From JALZVT01 sp964519335 (lineage in GTDB: Bacteria > Pseudomonadota > Gammaproteobacteria > Pseudomonadales > Azotimanducaceae), in the NCBI GenBank assembly GCA_964519335.1, contig CAZFIA010000012.1, positions 1 to 47,538 of the forward strand: a stretch of 47,538 bases of DNA, given 5' to 3'. A program made the translations under genes and the position numbers. Shown here one piece after another: positions 41,968 to 47,538 of this stretch (its first letter is position 1; each line of letters begins with the position of its first letter). The notes under the pieces were generated by a model. That model saw nothing but the letters and a program-made list of their open reading frames with translations, did not search any database and had not been told where the DNA came from.

Positions 41968-43539
41968 ATGGGAGAATCTCAACACAGTCTGAATGTTGAT
42001 CTGTTGGATCAACATGGCAGCTCGGTCTCGGTACCTGGCCCCGGCAAAGAGGGTGCGATTGTTGTGTTCCTCAAAGAAGACTGTCCAACCTGTAAGCAAG
42101 CGCTGCCGGTGATTAACGCCGCCGCAGCGAGTCAGGCCTCGGTCATAGGCATTGGCCAAAGCAGTGCTGGCAACGCTGCCATGGTTGAGTCCGGCTTAAT
42201 CGACTTCCCTTTACTTGATGACAGCGCTTTAGGTGTTTCTTTTGAACAAGATATCGAGATTGTGCCAACCCTGCTTGTTGTGGGAACCGATGGCAGTGTC
42301 CTTAACCGCCTTGAGGGTTTTGTGCGTGACGATTGGCAGAGGCTACTCCGGGAACTAATCAATGAACCGCTGGATCTCGACTGGTCAACACTTCCGGAAT
42401 GGGCGCCGGGTTGCGGTTCGCTGTCGCTCGATCCGGTTAACCACGCGCGTTTGCAGGCACAGGCCAGCGGCAGTCCATTGCGTGCGCGGCAAGTTGAAGT
42501 AGGAGAGCTCGACGACGAATTTGAATTCATGTTCGATCAAGGGTTTACCGACGGACTACCTGTTGTGCCGCCTACGCCGGAGCGGGTGCTGCGCATGCTC
42601 GAAGGCACCGGGCGTGATGCGCAAGATGTAGTTGCGCTGTTGCCACCCAACATGGGTGAAGCCACTGTCGAAAAATTAGCAATCAATGCGGTGATGGCGG
42701 GCTGCAAACCGGAGTATTTGCCGGTGATTATTGCGGCCATAGAGGCAATGGCTACAGATGAATTTAACATTCATGGCGTTATGGCAACGACCATGGGTGC
42801 AGCTCCAGTGCTAGTAGTTAATGGCCCCATCCGCGAAAAAATCGGCATGAACATGAAGATGGGAGCTCTTGGCCAGGGCAACCGGGCTAACGCAACTATT
42901 GGTCGCGCAGTTCGGTTAGCGGTGCGCAACATTGGGGGTGCCCGCCCTGGTGGTACCGAGCGCTCAACTATGGGCAACCCCATGAAGTTCACGATGTGTT
43001 TTGCAGAGTGGGAAGAGCGCAGCAATTGGGAGCCCTTGCACGTTGAGCGGGGTTACAAAGCTTCGGACTCGGTGGTTACCCTGTTCTGCATGACCTCTGG
43101 TCCATCGCTTATGGTCGATCAAACCTCTCTTACGGCAGCTCAGCTTGCGGGTTCGTTTGGTCAATGCCTCGAGAGTCTGCATCACCCAAGGGCACACAAC
43201 GCAGGAGATGCGCTGGTTGTTGTGGCGCCGGAACATGTGGATACGCTGTCTCGAGACGGCTACACCAAGCAACAAGTTCGCGAACGTATTCAGGAAGTAA
43301 CGGCCCTCCCCATGCGAGAGCTCGCGGTAGACGAGGTAAGCGGGGTGGGGATACCACAAGACAAAATTGCTGCAATGGATGAGGCGGCGCTTGCGCGGCC
43401 TATTCCGAAATTCGCCAGCACCGAGAATATTCATTTGGTGGTGGCGGGCGGCGATGCCGGTAAGTTCTCCGCGGCCTACCACGGCTGGTTAACGGGCCCC
43501 ATGGGCTCGGTTGTGGTGTCTGCTAAAATTGATGATTGA
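41968..43539 (+). CDS. Thioredoxin-like domain fused to UGSC-associated domain
   Basis: 523 residues from ATG 41968. Residues 1-130 are thioredoxin-like, with IVVFLKEDCPTCKQAL holding CxxC (Cys39, Cys42) and VPTLLVVGTDG with the cis-Pro. The remaining 370 residues, beginning with FDQGFTDGLPVVPPTPERV, form a separate domain I recognise only as the usual large partner encoded beside UGSC selenoproteins. ATMGAAPVLVVNGPIREKIGMN and ARPGGTERSTMGNPMKFTMC are conserved-looking blocks. It is followed by the selenoprotein gene and probably exchanges electrons or substrate with it (inference). Confidence 0.75.
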   Translation: MGESQHSLNVDLLDQHGSSVSVPGPGKEGAIVVFLKEDCPTCKQALPVINAAAASQASVIGIGQSSAGNAAMVESGLIDFPLLDDSALGVSFEQDIEIVPTLLVVGTDGSVLNRLEGFVRDDWQRLLRELINEPLDLDWSTLPEWAPGCGSLSLDPVNHARLQAQASGSPLRARQVEVGELDDEFEFMFDQGFTDGLPVVPPTPERVLRMLEGTGRDAQDVVALLPPNMGEATVEKLAINAVMAGCKPEYLPVIIAAIEAMATDEFNIHGVMATTMGAAPVLVVNGPIREKIGMNMKMGALGQGNRANATIGRAVRLAVRNIGGARPGGTERSTMGNPMKFTMCFAEWEERSNWEPLHVERGYKASDSVVTLFCMTSGPSLMVDQTSLTAAQLAGSFGQCLESLHHPRAHNAGDALVVVAPEHVDTLSRDGYTKQQVRERIQEVTALPMRELAVDEVSGVGIPQDKIAAMDEAALARPIPKFASTENIHLVVAGGDAGKFSAAYHGWLTGPMGSVVVSAKIDD

Positions 43540-43623
43540 ATGAAAAGCTAGAAGATAACTCAAAGATAGCTAAAAAATAGGAGCAAGAAATGACTACTCT
43601 GATGGATCCCACAGACGAGCGCG

Positions 43624-43723
43624 NNNNNNNNNNNNNNNNNNNNNNNNNNNNNNNNNNNNNNNNNNNNNNNNNNNNNNNNNNNNNNNNNNNNNNNNNNNNN
43701 NNNNNNNNNNNNNNNNNNNNNNN
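43624..43723. other. Artefactual 100-N gap
   Basis: The 55 bases before the gap (43569-43623) are repeated exactly at 43724-43778. Two contigs therefore overlap by 55 bp, a usual de Bruijn k-mer size, and were joined with 100 N instead of being merged. The true sequence is almost certainly continuous and the second copy is not a biological repeat. Confidence 0.92.
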
Positions 43724-43744
43724 GCTAAAAAATAGGAGCAAGAA

Positions 43745-44281
43745 ATGACTACTCTGATGGATCCCACAGACGAGCGCGTGCCGGTGGCCCGCCAGCTCGC
43801 CGAGCGAGATGTGGTGCTGAAAGGCACTGTAGCGCTGCTCGACATTCGCAAGCCGCGCGGTGATGTGCTGCTTAATCGAATCGAAGAACTGCTTAAACAC
43901 AACGCGCCTGATGTCGAGGTGATGCGCTGTGCCAAGCCAACCTTTACCAAGCCGGCGCCGGATGAGTTGCGCGAAGAGCTGCGCGGTAAGGTTGACCTGG
44001 TTGTCGAAGGACTGGCTGACTGAGGCTCTTGTACCACGTGCAGTTTGCATGACACGGTATGGTTTGAGATTCAGGGCATTCCCGCAGTAACGGTAGCCTC
44101 TGAAGAATTTAAAACGGCAGCTGCGACTCAAGCAGAGGCGTTGGGATTACCCGAAGCCCAACGAGTGTTCGTGAAGCACCCTATTCAGGATGCGACCGAC
44201 GACGAGATGCGTGCCAAGGCGGATGCGGTGTTCGACCACATTGTTAAGGCGCTGCTAAAAGAGGGTGTCAACACTTATTAG
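43745..44281 (+). CDS. UGSC-type selenoprotein (in-frame TGA = selenocysteine)
   Basis: Read through the TGA at 44021-44023, one frame of 179 codons runs from ATG 43745 to TAG 44281, giving 178 residues with Sec93. A conventional caller would report two ORFs (92 and 78 residues). Around it the protein reads VVEGLAD-U-GSC-TTC-SLHDTVWFEIQG, the UGSC signature known from marine metagenome selenoproteins, with an added CxxC. AGGAG lies 7 bp before the start. After the TGA a SECIS-like hairpin is present. The upstream copy of the start (43590) is a gap artefact. The redox function of the family is unknown. Confidence 0.9.
44032..44059 (+). promoter_or_regulatory. Bacterial SECIS element (predicted)
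   Basis: Eight nucleotides after the TGA, TACC (44032-44035) pairs with GGTA (44056-44059). After an internal loop, CGTGCA (44037-44042) pairs with TGCATG (44046-44051), leaving a GTT apical loop. The loop G at 44043 is 20 nt after the TGA, within the 16-37 nt range given for bacterial SECIS hairpins bound by SelB. It is also coding sequence, as expected in bacteria. Confidence 0.8.
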
Positions 44282-44320
44282 TACACTGTCCCCGAATAGC
44301 AGCCCGAATAGCAGGTTGGG

Positions 44321-45430
44321 TTAGAGGCAGTCTTCTGCCGGCGTATAGTCAAGACCAAATTCTGTAGCTACTGGCTCGCAGGTGGTCTTGCCAGCGCATA
44401 CGTTTAAACCTTCGCGCAGATGCGCATCGTCGCGGATGGCTTGCTGCCAACCCTTCGATGCGATATTCATTGCGTGGGGGAGGGTTACGTTGTTTAGCGC
44501 ATAGGTTGAGGTGCGCGATACGGCGCCCGGCATGTTGGCGACACAGTAGTGCACTATGTTGTCGATGACATAGGTAGGGTCATCGTGAGTAGTAGCTTTC
44601 GATGTTTCGAAGCAACCTCCCTGATCAATCGCAATGTCGGCAAGCACAGCGCCAGATTTCATCGTACCGAGCATATCGCGCGTGACCAGTTTTGGCGCGG
44701 CGGCACCTGGAATCAAAACGGCACCGACAACAAGGTCAGCCTCTGCCACACACTCAGCGAGATTCGCCTGGTTAGAGAATCGGGTTTTTGCCCGGGCTTC
44801 GAAGTAGGTACCCAGACGCTCCAATACCTCGGGATCGCGATCGAGAATAGTGACGTCTGCGCCGAGTCCCGCCGCCATCTGTGCTGCGTTAAAACCAACC
44901 ACACCGCCACCGATAATTGTCACCTTTCCCGGTGCAACACCGGGTACTCCACCGAGCAAAACACCACGACCGCCATGGGCGCGTTCGAGTGCGGTAGCTC
45001 CTGCCTGAATCGACATGCGTCCCGCAACCTGACTCATGGGTTTTAACAGGGGCAGTCCGCCACTACCCGTAACGGTTTCGTAGGCGATGCCAATGACTCC
45101 CGAGTCGAGCAGATCACGGGTTTGAGGTTCGTCTGCTGCAAGATGCAGGTAGGTGAACAGAATCTGGTCTTTCTTGAGCATGGCGCGTTCTTGAGGTTGC
45201 GGTTCTTTGACCTTAACCACCATCTCAGCATCGCCAAAAACACTGGCGGCGTCGGCGACAATAGTCGCACCTCGATCGGTGTAATCAGAGTCCGTTGCGC
45301 CTATACCCAGGCCCGCGCCTGTCTCCACCAGCACGCGATTGCCGCGAGAGATTAGTTCACCAGCACTTTCGGGGGTGAGCCCCACCCGGTATTCGTGATT
45401 TTTGATTTCTTTGGGGGTGCCGATAATCAT
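44321..45430 (-). CDS. ald: Alanine dehydrogenase
   Basis: 369 residues, full length. MIIGTPKEIKNHEYRVGLTP, VKVKEPQPQE (catalytic Lys), LFTYLHLAAD (catalytic His), GVPGVAPGKVTIIGGGVVG (NAD-binding Rossmann) and VANMPGAVSRTSTYALNN are all present. It deaminates L-alanine to pyruvate and ammonia with NAD, or the reverse. No regulator adjoins. A small hairpin (gcctc-ttgt-gaggc, 45438-45451) lies just before the start. The convergent selenoprotein gene ends 39 bp away. Confidence 0.95.
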   Translation of the reverse strand: MIIGTPKEIKNHEYRVGLTPESAGELISRGNRVLVETGAGLGIGATDSDYTDRGATIVADAASVFGDAEMVVKVKEPQPQERAMLKKDQILFTYLHLAADEPQTRDLLDSGVIGIAYETVTGSGGLPLLKPMSQVAGRMSIQAGATALERAHGGRGVLLGGVPGVAPGKVTIIGGGVVGFNAAQMAAGLGADVTILDRDPEVLERLGTYFEARAKTRFSNQANLAECVAEADLVVGAVLIPGAAAPKLVTRDMLGTMKSGAVLADIAIDQGGCFETSKATTHDDPTYVIDNIVHYCVANMPGAVSRTSTYALNNVTLPHAMNIASKGWQQAIRDDAHLREGLNVCAGKTTCEPVATEFGLDYTPAEDCL

Positions 45431-45521
45431 GTTCTGAGCCTCTTGTGAGGCGCCTAGTGTGACAAGCTCTGCGAATTATTGCCTGCCGAATTGCGCACAG
45501 ATTTGGTCCTATGTCCCTCTC

Positions 45522-45926
45522 TTAGCCCGAAGCAAACTTGATGTCGTAAATGCCTATTTTTCGAGCACTATCCATCACGGTAACCAATAGATCGGTACTG
45601 CTATCGGCGCTCGGCCTTAGTACAACTGCTGCTTCAGGTCGCTGCGCGTGCAGGCGGGTGAGCAGGGCATGCAGCAGCCGTTCATCGACGTCTTGCCCCG
45701 CGATTCGCAGTCGTCGATTCGGGTGCAACTCAATAACAATAGGCTGCTCGGAAATTATTGGATCGACTTCATTGGCTGGGTCTGGCGGGTTAACCGGCAA
45801 GCCCTGCTCGCGAACGAACACGGCGGTAACGATGAAGAAGATCAGCATGATGAACACGACATCAAGCATGGGCGTCAGGTTTACAGCCGCCGCGGACTCT
45901 TCAGTGGTGGTGACAAAACGTCGCAT
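45522..45926 (-). CDS. exbD: ExbD/TolR-family proton-channel subunit
   Basis: 134 residues. A short cytoplasmic start is followed by one helix, LTPMLDVVFIMLIFFIVTAVFV, with the proton-carrying Asp, and a periplasmic domain ending in VMDSARKIGIYDIKFAS. ExbD works with ExbB and TonB to energise outer-membrane transport. No exbB or tonB is adjacent on either side in the window, so the gene is an orphan here and must rely on partners elsewhere, or be part of a different system. Confidence 0.9.
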   Translation of the reverse strand: MRRFVTTTEESAAAVNLTPMLDVVFIMLIFFIVTAVFVREQGLPVNPPDPANEVDPIISEQPIVIELHPNRRLRIAGQDVDERLLHALLTRLHAQRPEAAVVLRPSADSSTDLLVTVMDSARKIGIYDIKFASG

Positions 45927-45999
45927 GGGCTGGCCCCTCTCCAGTTAAGTTGCTTATACAATAATGCAAAAACAACTAATTGGCAAGCACAGGTCGAGC

Positions 46000-46443
46000 T
46001 TAAACCTGAGGCGACTCTGGATTTGTGCGCGTCTCGTGTTCAGCCGTCAGCTGATCAACCTGCGCGCGCAGAAAAGTGCTGTCGTCGCGTAATTGAAGTT
46101 CTCCGCGCAGATGCACAACGGCATAGTTCCAGGTGGGCACGACCTTCAGTGTCCTGACTTTGCTTGGATAATCTGACGGGGAGATATAGCCGTTCGGTTC
46201 TTGAAACACCGCCGTGGCATTTAGTCCGGTTCCTGAATTAGATAAGGCCGCAAACAATTCGTTGCTACGCGGAATGTGACCGTGTAGTTCTTCGTTCTTC
46301 GATACATTGTTCCACAGCAGTGGAATGTGATTGATAAGCAGTGCGCCCTCGAATTTTACAATGAGTACTGCCAGCGGATACCGCCCAACAAGAGTTTTTA
46401 GTTCTGCGGTATCGGATTGAACAAATGCGCTGGGTTGATGCAT
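46000..46443 (-). CDS. PaiB-like FMN-binding protein, C-terminally short
   Basis: 147 residues, against about 205 for PaiB. LLINHIPLLWN, LHGHIPRSNEL, VFQEPNGYISPSDYPSK and VPTWNYAVVHLRGEL are the usual blocks of the PaiB/FMN-binding split barrel. Residues after LTAEHE are replaced by a short unrelated tail (TRTNPESPQV) before a stop, where PaiB continues with another 50 or so residues. No remnant of that end is seen downstream, so this is a true truncation. Whether the shortened protein still binds flavin is open. Confidence 0.75.
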   Translation of the reverse strand: MHQPSAFVQSDTAELKTLVGRYPLAVLIVKFEGALLINHIPLLWNNVSKNEELHGHIPRSNELFAALSNSGTGLNATAVFQEPNGYISPSDYPSKVRTLKVVPTWNYAVVHLRGELQLRDDSTFLRAQVDQLTAEHETRTNPESPQV

Positions 46444-46445
46444 CT

Positions 46446-47135
46446 CTACCTCCTGATCAGCACCATCAGCCAGCGGCCGATGTTCAGCACATTGGCGAGT
46501 GCCGCTGCAAAGTAGGTGAGAGCGGCGGCTTTTAGAACCGCGCGCACGGCTTCTTCGTGGTGTACTGGAACATAGTTGCCCTTTGCAAGAATCGGCAGTG
46601 CCTTGTTGAAGCTTGCATCAAGCTCTTCTGGTAGTACTACCAGATACGATAGCGCCCCCGCGAGCTGAAAGGCGAGACTAATCGCTATCAGGCCGAATAT
46701 TGCAGCGGGTGCTTTCACCAGCACGCCTACGATGGGCAGTGCGTACAAAATCATAATTCCGAGTTTTTCGAGGCGTTTGGCCGTGGGTACGTAGCGCGAA
46801 CGGAGTTTGAATATTTCTTCGTCGCGGTGATGCTGCAGCGCATGACCAACCTCGTGGGCGGCAACCGCTATAGCCGTTAGTGACTTACCGGAGAAATTGT
46901 GGGGGCTAAGGCGTACCGCCTTGGCCCCAGGATCATAGTGATCGGTATGAGGCGCGGTTTGTTCTACTTTGTAATCATGCATATCAAACTGTGTGAGCAG
47001 GTGCCCGGCGAGTTCTCCGCCGGTACCGGGCATGTCATCTATGGCTGTTGAATGTTTGTGCATTACCCATCGCACCCACAACGACGGCAGGTAGACGCAG
47101 ATCGCCAATGCAAGCATGAGTAGACCTGCAATCAT
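46446..47135 (-). CDS. YugP-type membrane zinc metallopeptidase
   Basis: 229 residues. It has an N-terminal helix (MIAGLLMLALAICVYLPSLW), the zinc motif VAAHEVGHALQHH (His94, Glu95, His98) with a likely third ligand Glu in the downstream segment, and two or three C-terminal helices. The family is a membrane peptidase of unknown substrate. Its start overlaps the LOG-family stop by one base (TAATG), showing coupling. The PaiB-like gene starts 2 bp downstream of its stop. Confidence 0.9.
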   Translation of the reverse strand: MIAGLLMLALAICVYLPSLWVRWVMHKHSTAIDDMPGTGGELAGHLLTQFDMHDYKVEQTAPHTDHYDPGAKAVRLSPHNFSGKSLTAIAVAAHEVGHALQHHRDEEIFKLRSRYVPTAKRLEKLGIMILYALPIVGVLVKAPAAIFGLIAISLAFQLAGALSYLVVLPEELDASFNKALPILAKGNYVPVHHEEAVRAVLKAAALTYFAAALANVLNIGRWLMVLIRR

Positions 47136-47538
47136 TAGCGGTCAGTCCACTTCTCGATTTTGGCGGGCGGATTCTCGTGGTGTTGTGCAAAGCCAGACAG
47201 GAGTTCATCTGCTTGACTCGCGATAACCAAATTATCGAGGTGCTCGCCCTGGACAAACTCACAAGCGACACTGCGCGTCATAAACTGCAGCAGTGGATCA
47301 AAATAGCCTTCTATGTTGAGCAACCCACAGGGTTTGTTGTGAATCCCTAGCTGGGCCCAGGTGATAATCTCGAAAAACTCGTCCAGGGTGCCAAAGCCAC
47401 CGGGCAGAGCGACAAAGGCATCTGCACGTTTTGCCATCAGTGCTTTGCGCTCGTGCATACCGGGCACCACAGCGAGTTCCGTTAGGCCACTGTGAGCAAC
47501 TTCCATTGCCTTGAGCTGTTCGGTGATTACACCTAGCA
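47135..47538 (-). CDS. LOG-family (TIGR00730) Rossmann protein, C-terminal part
   Basis: 134 residues are visible and the frame is open to the window edge. VVPGMHERKALMAKRADAFVALPGGFGTLDEFFE contains the PGGxGTxxE motif and the preceding Arg/Lys of the cytokinin riboside-5'-monophosphate phosphoribohydrolase (LOG) family. Members hydrolyse nucleoside-5'-monophosphates to the free base and ribose phosphate. The N-terminal Rossmann start lies outside the window. Confidence 0.92.
   Translation of the reverse strand, partial: LGVITEQLKAMEVAHSGLTELAVVPGMHERKALMAKRADAFVALPGGFGTLDEFFEIITWAQLGIHNKPCGLLNIEGYFDPLLQFMTRSVACEFVQGEHLDNLVIASQADELLSGFAQHHENPPAKIEKWTDR

Noticed and set aside
44045..44281. 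Separate 78-residue gene starting at ATG 44045
   Set aside because: It is the C-terminal part of the selenoprotein in the same frame, without a ribosome-binding site of its own; the ATG lies inside the SECIS hairpin.
1..47538. CRISPR array, prophage or insertion sequence
   Set aside because: No regularly spaced direct repeats, integrase, transposase or phage structural gene was seen in the window.

Overview
The window looks like a piece of a draft, probably metagenome-derived, genome of a free-living and likely marine gammaproteobacterium. Pointers (inference, no search was run): an E. coli-type LexA box, a RibB with a degenerate GTP-cyclohydrolase half, OmpA-type and Lpt outer-membrane genes, a UGSC-type selenoprotein, and many acyl-CoA and fatty-acid genes. 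Two 100-N gaps (9598-9697, 43624-43723) mark scaffold joins. The second is an artefact, because the 55 bases before it are repeated exactly after it.

Layout. 1-3.36 kb: partial alpha/beta hydrolase (-), then short asparaginase-like protein, D-aminoacylase-type amidohydrolase and TauD-like dioxygenase (+). 3.36-4.86 kb: a duplicated unit [small lipoprotein - tRNA-Arg - palindromic element]. One copy keeps the tRNA but has a shortened lipoprotein gene; the other keeps the lipoprotein but has a decayed tRNA. The core of the palindromic element is inverted between copies. 5-6.5 kb: ribB and a zinc-ribbon ORF, with a near-perfect SOS box before a pdxA-family gene. 6.5-9.6 kb: PdxA-like dehydrogenase, zinc alcohol dehydrogenase and FAH hydrolase. 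9.8-13.4 kb: OmpA lipoprotein, epoxide hydrolase (-), ThDP enzyme.

13.4-30.6 kb is the most distinctive part, read here as a sphingolipid island. It has a rightward arm: GNAT protein (bacterial ceramide synthase candidate), nucleotidyltransferase, DAGK-family lipid kinase, Asp/Asn hydroxylase-like enzyme, GMC oxidoreductase, LicC-like cytidylyltransferase, HIT protein, LptA-like (-), LptF, LptG, phosphoesterase (-), CDP-alcohol phosphotransferase, polbeta-type nucleotidyltransferase and MOP flippase. A leftward arm, FAAL > ACP > serine palmitoyltransferase, meets it 7 bp away. Together they could make a ceramide backbone, phosphorylate it, hydroxylate it, add a CDP-activated head group, flip it, and carry it to the outer membrane on a dedicated Lpt-like bridge. 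No ketosphinganine reductase is recognisable.

31.5-39.2 kb: acyl-CoA and secondary metabolism genes (nitroreductase, DUF169, alpha/beta hydrolase, ETF-type methyltransferase, acyl-CoA dehydrogenase, thioesterase, GPH transporter, KAS III). 39.3-41.9 kb (-): beta-helix lipoprotein and CxxCH lipoprotein pair. 42-44.3 kb (+): a thioredoxin-fusion protein followed by a UGSC selenoprotein whose TGA is in frame and followed by a good bacterial SECIS-like hairpin. 44.3-47.5 kb (-): alanine dehydrogenase, orphan ExbD, truncated PaiB, YugP-type zinc peptidase, LOG-family protein running off the window.
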